The notes under the pieces: generated by a model | Seen by the model: the letters and a program-made list of their open reading frames with translations, nothing else | The model's database searches: none | What the model was told of the DNA's origin: nothing | Program-made: the position numbers and the translations under genes | Assembly: GCA_030278955.1 (NCBI GenBank) | Contig: JAOANR010000009.1 | Location: 38,650,945-38,714,944 of the forward strand | DNA: 64,000 nt | Reading direction: 5' to 3' | Source: Hygrophila difformis | Lineage: Eukaryota; Streptophyta; Magnoliopsida; Lamiales; Acanthaceae | In this document: positions 45,221 to 56,731 of the stretch, piece after piece | How positions within the stretch are numbered: the first letter of the stretch is position 1 | How the letters are laid out: each line of letters opens with the position of its first letter

Positions 45221-47980
45221 TGTAACACCCCGGTTTTTGGTCACCCAGGTCGGGATGTCACCGCCACATCTCCCTAGTAAGACACGGTTTCTCCGAGCTT
45301 GCTAAGGAGATGCAAGGCTATGGTTTTTCATAATTTAAAACATTCAAACAGCCCATTTATATATAATTTAAAAATTAATACATCAAAGTTGCAGCGGAAA
45401 ATAATATTTACATAAGAACAATGCAGCGGAATTTAAATATAGCCAACACGGCCAGAATACGGGTTAAACAGGCTCGTTCATGCAATTTCTAGTCTAACGT
45501 AACATTTAAAAATAAATTGTTTCCCCAAACTTCCCATGAATGCATATGATGATGCATATTCTTCAGCTCTGAAATAAACAGGGAAATAAAAATGGTTTGG
45601 TCAGCACTACGTGCTGAGTAAGTTACCACAAACATGATTGTGAGGTTTCAAAGCCTTTAATTAAATAAAAAAACATGTGCATAATATCCATGATTTAATT
45701 TATCCAACTAATAATAATTTAATTGCGTATTTTAAAAGACAAGGGTTTCCATAAGATCATAATTCAACAACATGATAAAATAATCGCAAGACATAATTTA
45801 AAGGCATAATTTAAATAAGGAAACTATTTAAGTATTTCAGGATTTCACTATCCCTCTTTTATTCGATATAATCTAGTATAATTTATTCTTGGGGAATCGA
45901 ACCCGCAAGAAAACAAACAATCGCCCTTGGGGAATCGAACCCGCAAGAACTCACATACATCCTAGGGAATCGAACCCGTAGGAATCAACACATATTCTGG
46001 GGAATCGAACCCGCAGAAAGACACACCCTGGGGAATCGAACCCGCAAGGTTTGACACGGACATCCTGGGGAATCGAACCCGCAGGAGAACATACAATCGC
46101 CCTTGGGGAATCGAACCCGCAAGAACTCAAACACACCCTGGGGAATCGAACCCGCAAGGTTTGACACGGACATCCTGGGGAATCGAACCCGCAGGTCAAA
46201 CAAGTTTCGCAAATTTCACAAGTTTCATCAAGAGTTCAAGATTTGACTCGGTCAACCACAGTTTAATCTAAAATGCGTCTAAAATCAGATTTAATTTCAA
46301 AAATTCCGAAATTTCGGGTCTGACTCCAAAACGTCAAGATCTACAACTTTCGTGTTTTAACTTTTTCAATCCGAGATACCTAAATAGGTCAAAAACACTA
46401 ATTTTCACAGAAGTATAAATCTGTCCGAATTTCCTAGGTCACAGTTTAGAGATTTCGAATTCTACCATAGCAAATTAACTCCAAAATTAACGAAATTTGA
46501 CAGAGATCATCTTAAGACATATATCTACAGGTTTCATGTTCAGCAAAGGATCTAATTCATCCTATTTCTATTGTCAAAAACGCAAACAAGTTCGGGCCAA
46601 GAATCTGTAAAGATTTCAAGATCCACATCCTAGCAGTTCGGTTTCGGGTGGATTTCATATATCAAATCATCACGAAAAATTCTGAAAATTTACGGAGGTG
46701 TTCTTAACGCATAGATCTACAACTCTTATGTTCAACGCTAAGCCTAGATCGGTCTAGATCCAAGGTAGAAATCACCAACAAGTTCGAACTAAAGTTCTGT
46801 CACCGTTTCAAGATCTAAACTCAAGGCAGGTCTGTTTGTGGTTGTTTTCGGATATCAAAACACGATGAAAAATTATGAAAATTTTACAGTACATAGATCT
46901 ATGTCTTAGGAACGTTTTTCGTGTTTTAAGTTTTTCCGTTCGAAGTCGTTTTAAGGTTCGGAAAAATTAGGCAAAATTGTTGCGCCGTTAAAAATCACAT
47001 ATGGACAGATTTACGAAAGATTTGCTCAAGTTTCTAGATTTGAATATTTTTACTACTCCCAAAACCGTGTAAGCGTTAACTTACAGATTTACGGATGTCT
47101 CGGCTCGATGATTCGGAGGCGTGGCTTCCACGTTCTTCGTTCTCCCTCCGAGATCCTTCGTTTTTCCTCAACGCGTCCGGATCGGGGTTTAGAATAGGAA
47201 AGAGATTTAATTAGGATTCGTTTTCGAATCTTGAATGGAAAAGAATGGACAAGAATGGTTCGAATCTTACCCCGATGATCGAAGACTCCTAATTTTCGTC
47301 CAAGTCAGTCCCTTGATTCGGTTTGTGCCTCCGACGACTCCGGAATTAGGTTTTGTGTGTAGAGAGATTTCGTAGGGTTTTTGTAAAGATGTTCGGGGCT
47401 CCCAAGAGGGTTTATTTATAGATATTTAAGACCTAGGGCGTCCAAGATCTGACCCTAAGAGTCTAGAGTCGAAGATGTTCAACCGAAAGTCGAAAAATCC
47501 GGAATCGGGCGAGAGATTCACGCAACAAACAAATCTGTCATGTGGCGCGCTCTTGGCGCGGTTTTCCCCATTGGGCGCGCGGCCACCGCGCCATCCTGGC
47601 CTGGACTTCGGTCTGGGCCGGGTCGTGCGATCCGTCGGGCGTTTCCTCCTTTCTTTCGGACTTCTATCCCCCTATGTTCCCGGATTCGGATTTCCGGGGT
47701 ATCTTCGGGCTCCGATTTCCTATCTTAATTTTATTCGGACCTAAATTTATGTTTGGACTCGAGTTATTGAGTCCATCGGTGTTGGGTTTCCGTGTAACCA
47801 TTTATTCGATTAAATTGTCTTCGGCTTCCCGGGTTCTTGGAATTTTGATTCCTTTTTAATTTAAATTTCATTTCTCATCTTTTATGATTCTTTATCCCTT
47901 TATCATGTTTATTATATTTATTTATTTATTTATTTTATTTATTGCATTTATTTTATGTTGGAAAATTTTCGGGTATTACA
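45221..47980 (-). repeat. E2 LTR3 (outer 5' LTR)
   Basis: 2760 bp; outer end TGTAATACCCG at 47980 next to the ATATT target copy. This fixes the true LTR start at the inner type of polypurine junction. TATA box CTATAAATAAACC near 47410-47421, GGCGCG block 47540-47600, donor GT at 47084-47083. Confidence 0.92.
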
Positions 47981-47985
47981 ATATT

Positions 47986-50766
47986 CTTGTGTCTGGTGAG
48001 GTTTATTCTCTCTTTTAATCATTTATTGCATTGAGATTTTAGATTTTTTTAAAAACGTTTTTTTTTGTCTTAATATGTTCAGGGGATCTATTATTATGAT
48101 TACCTATTAGATTATCTAATGTAAATTGTAATTCCATGTAGTTAGTTCCATAGTTGCAGCTTTGTTTAGCTTTTTATGGTCTGTGAATTGGAGACTGGTT
48201 AGCAAATTGTATTTACAAATTTGCGTTATTGCTCCAGCTTTCACTGATATAGAAATGATAAGTTGATTATACATAATAATATGTGTCTGCTTTGTATGTG
48301 GATATATAGAAGTGAAGCAGCTGGAATTTATCCTAGAACGGATTATAATTGGTTTGAGTTGAGCTTTTTGGGATGAAAAATACCAAACCTGATCGGTATT
48401 TCTGAAATTGATTTCGTTACGATTGAATCTGATCGGTATTTTAGGGCTTCTTTTCACGCAGACGATTTATCTATTTTGCGTGGGTCTGGAGGCTCGAATC
48501 CGGTTCTTTCCGTTGAGATTTATTTCTGAAAATGATTTTGCCTCATTTTCCACTCACGGTGTGTATTCTATTGCTCTCCATTGCTTTTTCATTGACTTTT
48601 GTATACACTTGCTGCCAGTGTGATTTCCTTAGTGGAAAATGGTCCTTGGTGGTGGAGGCGCGTTGGAGCAGCAGCGCAGCGTGCTGCTAGTGCGGGCGGA
48701 AAGCCACCGCCACGAACCAGTGCTGACCTCACCTTATTTTTGCTAATTGGCTTCTTGTACTTGTAGTAGTCTATTTTCTATTCTCACTCTTTTGCCCAAC
48801 TTGTGTTTGCTAATTGGCTTTTGTGTTGATTCGAGATTTCAACTTCGTCTTCTTCCTCCTTTTTTTTTCTTAAAAAAAAGGGAAGATTTCATCTTCTTGA
48901 ATGCAATCAGATGATTTTTTCTAGCTTATGTGCCAAGAGTTGGTTTGTTTCAAGAATACTTGGTTCCGGGGGTCCTTCTCCGAGGTTGCGTTTCCACTGT
49001 TCTATTCATAGAATTGGTTTAAACACTTTAATGGTCTCACAAAAGTATTTAGATTTCTGATTTCTTTCCTTTTGAATCTCTTTCCAAATTCCTTTCATTT
49101 TAAAATTCCCATATTTTCTTGTTTTATTTTCTTCTATTATTCAACTCCCGAACTTTTAAGGCGTAATCACTTGTTACAGAATTATACATCCTCTATTTTG
49201 ATTTCCTCTTCAAGCACTTGTTGATTCTCCATCATCTTCTTCTTCTTCTTCCTCTTCTTTTATATTTTTTTAAAATTTTTATTAAATGATATTGATTCTA
49301 TATTCTTGAATTTGTTTCCATAATTGTCTGTTTATTTAAAATTAGTTCTATGTTTTTCTTATTTCAGAAATGAGAATCAACATTCTCTCCTTAAAGAAAC
49401 AAGGGTTTAACAATTGATGTCAATGTGGCAACAAGGGCAGATCCCAATCTTTTTCGATTTACAGCTAATTGGTTTGGTCAGTGGAGTCAAAGTCATGATT
49501 AGTTGATTGAAAAGTTCTGAAAAATGGTTCGAGCTGGATGTGCTTGTTTTGCCATTCCTCATTAATTTTGACATTTTGTTTTTCAGTAGTTGCTAGCTGT
49601 TCCTCAGATCCATCATGTATAAAAACCAGGTCATGGTTTATCCAATGTACTGTATACACTGGTCTATTTATTTTATTCATTGGCCACCTTTTTTTTTGTG
49701 CATATGATATTTTGGTGGATTGTAACAAAATAGTGTAAGAGTTGCTCGGAGCACATCCCAAAGTTAATTGTGTCGGTATGCCAGTTCTTTCCTTCTTTTC
49801 CATCAATTTTTCATTTTCAAATTCCCATGTGTCTTGCTCTAACTATTTGGAATTTTTGAATTCCTCAACTTGTATCTACAGTTCACCCTAATGGGTCTGG
49901 AAAATCCATGATTTTTGCTGGTATGCTTCTTTGGAAATTATTCTGGCCTTTTGTTTTTCCTTGTCCTAGAACTGTCTTTTTGGATTATTTCATTGCGGAT
50001 TACTATTTGTGGTTAAGATGTTTGTTTATAGAAGATTTTTTGATTATTTCATTAGGTTTATATATGTTGTTTGTAGGTTTTCTGGTGATGGCTTTATTGG
50101 AGGTGAGGAAGCTCGGATTGAACCATGATTTGGCTCCTGGGACATCTGGTTTTTGGCGTTCAACAATAGCAAATTTGGTGCTCTATTGGTATGTCTTTGA
50201 TTTTACTATGTAGCTGCTTTTACATTGGTGCCACCATGGTAGCATTTGTGAACTCATGTCCATATTTGAATTTGATGAAGGCCAAAACCGACCTTGGATC
50301 GAAGGAATTTCCTGTATACAATTGCTGCCAGTGGGAAGACACCACACCCTACGAATGTTAGAAAACTAAGGAAAATCCTGAATGGAATTTCCTGTGTACA
50401 CTTGCTGCCAGTGTGATTTTGCCTCATTTTCCACTCAGGGTGTGTATTCTATTGCTTGTCAAACCGATTTTTTTTTCTTTTTTTTATGGGATTGCAAATG
50501 TTATGGAAAATCCTTGGAGACTTGGAGTAATGAATGTTACATGTCCTTTAAGATGGCATACGTTGACACTTGAATGAATGTTATCCATCATCAAATATCA
50601 AGTGTGGATGTGTGGCCTTAATATGAGGGAAAGTTATAACACCAAGATTAATTCAAGAGCGTTTAAGTTGCCTTAATACTTTCTCATCAATCTTTTATTA
50701 TTCCCATTTATTATTAGTAATATATTGTGCTTTTGTGAGGCCTTATTATATTCTTTGTATTTTCAG
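47986..50766. other. Flanking DNA with internal repeats, no gene recognised
   Basis: T-rich intron-like sequence. GTACACTTGCTGCCAGTG occurs near 48601 and 50396, with a variant near 50311. GATTTTGCCTCATTTTCCACTCA plus GGTGTGTATTCTATTGCT follows or precedes it near 48533 and 50415. A short exon-like piece lies at 49881-49919 (CAG before, GTATGC after) but I cannot assign it. Confidence 0.5.
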
Positions 50767-51205
50767 TATTGAAGCTGCTTGTGCCGCACATCATACGGCT
50801 GATGTATTCATTAACTTTGCATCATTTAGAAGGTTAGTCTTGTCTGTTTTTTCAGTATCTCAGTTGTAGATGCTTTGGTTCATGTTTAATAATTTACTAC
50901 GATTTTGCAGTGCTGCCACTTCATCTATGTCTGCTCTCAAGCAACCAACTATCAAAGTTGTTGCCATTATTGCTGAAGGTGTCCCTGTCGCAGATACCAA
51001 GTTATGCAAGATCGAACAACAAGGTAACTACTGTTAATGTGTAACTGCATTCATTTTTGTCGTGGTCACAATAAGAACGAATACTGGATGATGATGTCGA
51101 ATGTGGTTAAAGTTGCATTGGTCCAGCTATTGTTGGAGGCATCCAAGCTGGAGCACTTAAGCTTCGTGATACGACTGGAACTATTGACAACAATACTGAA
51201 GTGGC
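50767..51205 (+). pseudogene. ACLB: ATP-citrate synthase beta-subunit (ACLB) gene fragment
   Basis: Exon 50767-50832 (IEAACAAHHTADVFINFASFR), bounded by TTTCAG and AG|GTTAG. Exon 50911-51023 (SAATSSMSALKQPTIKVVAIIAEGVP), bounded by TTTTGCAG and AAG|GTAAC. A third piece at ~51111-51205 reads GPAIVGGIQAGALKLRDTTGTIDN with frame breaks. These match consecutive exons of plant ATP-citrate lyase subunit B (cytosolic acetyl-CoA production). Relative to the conserved ADTKQLIAYARSNNK segment, about 11 nt are missing after ADTK, shifting the frame. Upstream and downstream exons are absent. Splice sites are kept, so this is a gene fragment or DNA-level duplicate, not a processed copy. Confidence 0.85.
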
Positions 51206-51616
51206 CTTTTACACCCAACAGCAGTTCTGATCCTCTCCACAAAAATTGCAGTAAATTCCAATTTTAAATACAAGAATAGTCCCAACATTCTCTTTCCCGC
51301 TTTCCATGCCTCTCTTCTCCTCCATCCTACAGCTCGCCACATTACAAATCGTCCACAGTCCTGCGCGGCGTCGCGCGCGCTCCACGAGTTCTAATATATA
51401 TATATATATAATGATGATTAAGATTTCTAGAAATAATTTTAATTTATGCCCTTCAAATTTCTTTATATGAAAATATTCATACATAAGTGCATAGTACATA
51501 CTGATCGTTCTTATTGTCTCCAAAAAAAAAAAAAAAAAAAAGAATGAGAAAGACTAAGTGATTAATGATGTAATAATTTACGAATGCTTTCTGTCATGTT
51601 AGAATCAATTAGATAT
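51206..51616. repeat. Simple repeats, no gene
   Basis: CG-rich patch at 51361-51380, a TA microsatellite at about 51391-51410 and an A20 run at about 51522-51541. Otherwise nothing recognised. Confidence 0.6.
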
Positions 51617-51829
51617 TACTCCCTCCGTCCCATTTGAGATATCACATTTCTTTTGGCAACGATATTTTAGGTAGAATGAGTTATTGTGTTAAAGTGAAGT
51701 AAATAGTTGATGTGATGTTTGTTTGAATGAGTAAAAATTTTCTAATTAAATAAGGAAATGTGACAATTGAAGTTGGACGGACCAAAATAAAGAAAATGAG
51801 ACATTTGAAATGTGGCGGATGAAGTAGTA
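51617..51829. mobile_element. Stowaway-like MITE, decayed
   Basis: TA then CTCCCTCCGTCCCATTTGAGA at the left. The right end reads ...GACATTTGAAATGTGGCGGATGAAGTAG then TA, an imperfect inverted repeat. CTCCCTCCGTCCC ends and TA target sites are typical of Stowaway/Mariner-derived MITEs. Confidence 0.7.
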
Positions 51830-51874
51830 CACTAAGGATTCGGATATAAATTGCAATTAGTTTCATAAAGAACA

Positions 51875-52138
51875 TACTACCTCCGTTTTCATATGCTCTT
51901 GACGTTTATTAATGTGTTACTATTCACCCACAGACTTTTACTTAAAGTTTTATCATAGTTATACAAGTTAAAATATAGTCAAGTTGGATCTTGTTAGATT
52001 CATCTCGTCGAGTAGTTTTTAAATATTGAACTTTTAGAATTTTTACTTGTACCGAACTTGAGTTATTAATGGTTTAAAATGTGCATTGGACTGCGTGAAA
52101 AGTGGGTATGTAAAAAAGATTTGAAAACGGAGGAAGTA
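51875..52138. mobile_element. Stowaway-like MITE with good inverted ends
   Basis: TACTACCTCCGTTTTCA at the left is matched by TGAAAACGGAGGAAGTA at the right (one mismatch), 264 bp. The inner segment shares ATATAGTCAAGT and ATGTGCATTGGA with 53989-54245, so they are one family. Confidence 0.8.
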
Positions 52139-53474
52139 AAAGTTAATAAATTAGTGCTACTACTTCTAAGTGCCTATATATAAACATTGCATACATTCTC
52201 TCTAATAACGATTTTTGTATGAAATAAAATTATATGGTACAAACTAATTATCCTTATATAAAGCGTCATACAGTATCTATTTATACTCTATGGTTTGAGT
52301 TTGAAAAAAAAAAAAATCTAATTAGACATTATTATTATTTTTTGGATTAAAGGACGCAGGGCGTCGGGTAAGACATTATTATTATTAAGTTTAATATATA
52401 TATACAGCATATATAGTATTATGTATAAATATCTCTCTGTCAATTTCTTCTCATTTGTTCGTGTGCCGTATCTTTGACCATTTCAACCCCTTAGCTTTAG
52501 CTTGTTGCCCTCATTCAAACATCCTTCAATAATTACTTCAAACTTAACTATTCTTTCCAAAAGTAATAATGTAAGTAATTCACTTCATTTTTTTGGAAAG
52601 AAAAACACAAAGAAAGAAAAGAATATCCGATCCATATATTTGGAAAAAAAATACAACTAGATGGAATTGGGCCAAAAATGCTGCCCCGTTGAAATTGTTT
52701 TTCAAAAGCAGAATGGTGAAATTAAATTAAACAAAGTTAAACATTTGTGTAATTTTACATTTCTTTTATTTTATTTTTATCCAGAACAAAACCCTTTAAA
52801 AAACATGAAATAGTAAGAGTATTATAGTATTCCGGATCCGTACGATAACGTTTACAAAAATTTAGATCTGTGAAAGTAAAGTTTTCATTACAAAAATCAA
52901 AACACGCCTAAAAATAATGTAAAAAATTTCAAGACCATATATAATTCATTAGTCTGCATTGAATTCCCCACAATCCTAAACCTCAATGAATTGAAGGAGA
53001 CGTAGAACCGAAAACGAAAAATAAATGGAAAATATTGTAGTAAAACCAAGTGATAGAATTAATCGTAGTCGGTAGAAAGCCGTAAAACTGTAAAAGAAAT
53101 ACTCAAAATAAATAAATAAATAAAGAAATAATTGATGAGATAAACAAGGTTGGAGTGAAGCGAGCAAGAAGAAGATGGACTGATTAGCTGATACGTACCG
53201 TCAGATTTGGAGCAAGTTAGTCCGACTAGATCAGAGCCGTCGGATGTAGGGTTTGGATTAGAATCCATTCTATATATGTATATATATTTTGATCAGAGTT
53301 TGCAGTACTGAGAATGGTGAAACACACACACCTATATTTATACTACATATTTGTAGGATAGTGTTTAAGAAAAAAAATCTATGTTTTAAATTCACTACAC
53401 AGTACATTAAGCATTAAACCCATTTGGCCATTCCTCCTTTCTTCTTCTTCTTCTCTGAATGATGGAAGGATTCG
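52139..53474. other. AT-rich intergenic DNA, no gene confirmed
   Basis: A minus-strand frame at 53059-53268 (MDSNPNPTSDGSDLVG...) has a donor-like GGTACGT after residue ~24 and AT-rich TATA-like sequence just upstream, but nothing further supports a gene. It may hold the 3' flank of the DVL/RTFL gene. Confidence 0.4.
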
Positions 53475-53666
53475 TCATTCCTTAAGCTCATGCTTCTCAG
53501 TCTGATGCCAGCAGACCAGCAACGCAATGCACCGCCGAAGAATGTAAAATTTTGCGTGCTGTTTCTTCGCGAGGTGTTTGCATTTCTGCCCTAGTGACCT
53601 GTGCCCGTTCGCCACAGCAGCAGCTTTCGGCTCGCTGTGGTGGTTCTCCTTCTGTTTATCAGCCAT
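53475..53666 (-). CDS. ROTUNDIFOLIA4/DEVIL-like small polypeptide
   Basis: 63 aa, intronless: MADKQKENHHSEPKAAAVAN..., then the conserved C-terminal domain KCKHLAKKQHAKFYILRRCIALLVCWH (in parts: KCKHLAKKQHAKF and YILRRCIALLVCWH). The Cys spacing, the FYILRRC core and the CWH end are diagnostic of the plant DVL/RTFL family. These are plasma-membrane-associated small polypeptides that limit cell proliferation and shape organs when overproduced. Length fits. The 5' side carries a CT/GA microsatellite, common in plant 5' UTRs. It is the best candidate for a working host gene in the window. Confidence 0.85.
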   Translation of the reverse strand: MADKQKENHHSEPKAAAVANGHRSLGQKCKHLAKKQHAKFYILRRCIALLVCWHQTEKHELKE

Positions 53667-53708
53667 TGATTAATTACACAACGGCTACCATGTATTGATG
53701 TATGTACA

Positions 53709-53713
53709 CACAA

Positions 53714-53744
<31 letters not shown>

Positions 53745-53792
53745 CAGAGACAGAGAGAGAGAGTCAGAGAGAGAGAGTGAGAGAGAGAGATG
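53709..53792. repeat. GA/CT microsatellite 5' of the DVL/RTFL gene
   Basis: Interrupted (GA)n, ~80 bp, beginning about 45 bp upstream of the start codon. Reads as a CT tract in the probable 5' UTR. Confidence 0.8.
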
Positions 53793-53988
53793 GTAATTCA
53801 TATGTATGTATCTATGTATGTATGTGTGTGTATATGTTTAAATGTTTGTGAGATATAGCGCAGTTGAAGACTGAAAAGACTGAAGAGAAATGATGAAGAG
53901 AGAGGCCGTGCGTTTGTGGATATGAGGAAATAAAATGTGGGTTTAACCATATATGTTGACTTATTGTGCAAATGCATCTATGATCTAT

Positions 53989-54245
53989 TAACCACCTCTG
54001 TAAAAGTCAAACGTTTGATTTTTTGATATTGTTCATTATTCAACTTTGATTCACGTTTATGTAATTGTTATTGAAGAAAAAATATAGTCAAGTGAGATGT
54101 TGTTAGAATGTCTCCTCTTATAGTTTTAGAATATCAAATTGTATAATTTTTACTTATACACAACGTAAGCTATTCATTGTTAAAAATGTGCATTGGATTG
54201 CGTGCGCAGAGTAAATGTTGGAGATTAATGAAAACAGAGGAAGTA
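53989..54245. mobile_element. Stowaway-like MITE, second copy of the 51875 family
   Basis: Left end TAACCACCTCTGTAAAAGTC, right end TGAAAACAGAGGAAGTA. Shares ATAGTCAAGT, TTGTTAGA and ATGTGCATTGGATTGCGTG with 51875-52138. Lies upstream of the DVL/RTFL gene. Confidence 0.7.
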
Positions 54246-54991
54246 TTAAATTTCATAACCGAGAGAGAGTAGCAAGATGATCTTTTATTGAAGGTGAGCG
54301 TTGGTCTATCTCCTCTATACCACTAGTGTGAATTCAAATATCGGGTTTGGATATGGGTTGAATGGGTGATATTCAACAGGTGCTGGCGTACTAACTCGAT
54401 AAGGTGCGTATTGGGTGTTAAAAAATTGTGTGCCGTGTAGTTATTTGTGTTTGACTGTATAAAAACACTCAATAAATACTCCTTCAACACATATAAAGCA
54501 CTACTTCAGCACTTCAGCACATTCTGATTCAACTAAAAAAACATAAAACAAGTGTATAAAAAGAACTACTTTAGTATAGAAGATATCTACGCACTAAATT
54601 TAGCAATATCTTGATGTTACTTTTGGCATTTAAAGAAATCTAAACAAATTCTCTTTATTTAATAACCCAAATAATTGAATCAAAGTTATGCTCCGATGAA
54701 AGTAAAGCCAGGCAAATGCCTCAGCAAATATATGGCCAGGATGTAACAAAGCTGGGCGGAAATGCCTTAATTTACTACAAAATTTTTCACGGAAGGCCCT
54801 TTCGTTGCTTTGTTCGTCGACTGGAGCATGAGGTGATGAACAAGGCAACGAAATCCCCCAGACAAAATCGTCGCATACCCCCGAATTTCTTATAGTGATC
54901 ATTACATAATTACATATTTTCCTTATCATTAAATGCCACCATATACCATTCTTATATTACTCCGAAAAGTTGCCCAAGAAGTTCCTTTTAT
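54246..54991. other. Intergenic DNA, nothing recognised
   Basis: AT-rich, no convincing coding or repeat signal. Confidence 0.5.
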
Positions 54992-55330
54992 CACTGCAAG
55001 AAAAAATCCGAACAAAGACCATCACCTGTGGTCGCAAACACATAGATACGGCCCGCCAGAAGTTAGCTACCATACTAAAGACCGCAAATCGGAGATCGGA
55101 AGTGAGCCCTTTAGATATCCTGTAACAAAGGGCGCGAATGAGGTCAGAAACTTTATGACCACAGTGATTGTCGCTATAATCTACGACCGTTATAACGAAA
55201 AAAGATACGGTCGCAAAGAAGCAAACCGGCAGGTGCTCCGGTTTGAGTTTGCCACCGAAATGACGGTCGTTAATCATTGCGACCGTCGTAACGACCGCCG
55301 TGACGGTTTCTATGTCTGCTATTGGCCATC
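54992..55330. mobile_element. CACTA-type (En/Spm) transposon terminus
   Basis: Starts CACTGCAAGAAAAAA, one base from the usual CACTACAAGAAAAA. It is followed by a subterminal region dense in ACGGTCG/CGACCGT and GACCGCAAA motifs in both directions. No matching CTTGYAGTG end was found in the window. The open frame through it is probably not a gene. Confidence 0.55.
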
Positions 55331-55633
55331 AGGTCAGTTGAAATGGCATAATACTACCTGTAATACAAATAATACAATCGAATCCAATATACCACTCCAA
55401 CAACTCATTCAATCAAACACCATCATCAAGATCACTTTTCAATCACAAATCCGTTCCACCATTCTACGCCATTCAATCGAATACATAAAACCATCAAAGC
55501 CTTTTGCATTGAACATTGACTAGAAATCAAATGTACATTCAATTCCGAAACTCATATCCATTCATCAAAACCAAAAGAAGTACTAGTTATGAGAATATCC
55601 AACAAGATTAATAAGCCACAATATACGCAAACA

Positions 55634-56677
55634 TAGGGATGGCAATTGGACCCGGTCGACCCAAGAATCAATCCGGACCCAATTCGTTTAGCTAAGTTCG
55701 GGTCCTTCTTTTTGAGTCTTGGGTTGGGTCCAACCTAGTTTTTCTTGGGTTGGGTCGGGTCTCGGTGTAGGAACCCTAATATGTATTCTCCCATTCAATT
55801 TTTTCATTCAGCACAGCTGTCCCCAGCCTGACAGCCTCCCTCATTTGAAGTCTGCCTTGTCGCCCACCACTTCCAGACTCAGATCCAGACCGCCACTCCC
55901 TCTGATCCTCCCCCACCACTCCGGAACCACCTCGCCAGTCCCGTGTGTATCTGCTTGTGTTTCCTTTCCTCTCCCCATCACCAGTCCAGCGTTTGTCTGC
56001 TCGCAGCCTCGCTTCGCCTTCTTCTGCCCGTCACGGTCCATCTGCTAGCCGTTCGTCGTTGGTCTTCCTGTCGCCGTTCGTTGTTCGTCTTCTCGTTGCC
56101 TTTCGCCTGCGAAGTGTTGACTACTCGTCCTTGCTTGACCGTTTGCTTATGTCTATGTATCAGTGTATGAAGTGTTGTTTTCTGTGTGAATGATTAATGA
56201 TCGACTTCCCACTACTATATTATGTTTCATATGAACACAAACTATGCCTCAATCATTTGAACAAATTGTAAACTTTTGTTTCGTTCCTCACTCCGTGAAT
56301 CGATTTTTAGGTCTGTGGTCTCTTTTTATGTTGTTTATCTGTTAATAATTTTTTTGTTTACTTTTTCTTTTCTTCTGCAAATTCTCATTTGGTACATTTC
56401 AGTTGTTTTTGTATTAATCAAAGTGATACTATTAAATTCATATATGTAGGTTTCATTTTTTTTTTTGTTTTGGCTGCTAGTTCTGCTCATTTTCCATCAG
56501 AAATCATTTGTTTGTCTCTCGGGTTCATGGGCCCTCGGGTCTGGGTCCGGGTCCTATCGGTTCGATTCTGCTCGGGTCCAATGAGTGATACCCCGGGTTT
56601 GGGTCGGTTCTTGGGTCCTGGAATTTTCCTCAGTTCGGGTCTTGGTCCCGGCTCCACCCGACCCATTGCTATCCCTA
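55634..56677. mobile_element. hAT-type element, non-autonomous
   Basis: Inverted ends TAGGGATGGCAAT and ATTGCTATCCCTA (one mismatch), followed inward by GGGTC/GACCC-rich subterminal repeats on both sides. 8-bp target duplication CGCAAACA (55626-55633) / CACAAACA (56678-56685) with one mismatch. No transposase; the interior is C/T-rich and UTR-like. Confidence 0.8.
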
Positions 56678-56731
56678 CACAAACATTAATTCTAAGTATA
56701 TTGCACATTAATCCACAATGTATCTAACAAT

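Larger units (their letters stand above)
19637..47980 (-). mobile_element. E2: tandem gag-only chromovirus element (LTR-int-LTR-int-LTR), with E3 and E4 nested in it
   Basis: Flanked by ATATT on both sides (19632-19636 and 47981-47985), so the whole 28.3 kb derives from one insertion site. Its own parts are LTR1 (three pieces), internal copy 1 (38261-40360), LTR2 (40361-43120), internal copy 2 (43121-45220) and LTR3 (45221-47980). The internal+LTR unit repeats with a period of 4860 bp and near identity. Internal regions have only gag; there is no protease, RT or integrase. Unequal recombination between LTRs is the simplest origin. E3 and E4 entered LTR1 later. Confidence 0.9.

Noticed and set aside
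53059..53268. 69-aa minus-strand frame MDSNPNPTSDGSDLVG...
   Set aside because: Might be a first exon (donor-like GTACGT), but no second exon or family match; left as unconfirmed.
54933..55523. 196-aa frame over the CACTA terminus
   Set aside because: Covers terminal and subterminal repeats; no domain and no codon pattern. Treated as transposon end.
55719..56193. Ser/Pro/Leu-rich frames inside the hAT element
   Set aside because: C/T-rich UTR-like sequence gives long frames by chance; no transposase motifs.
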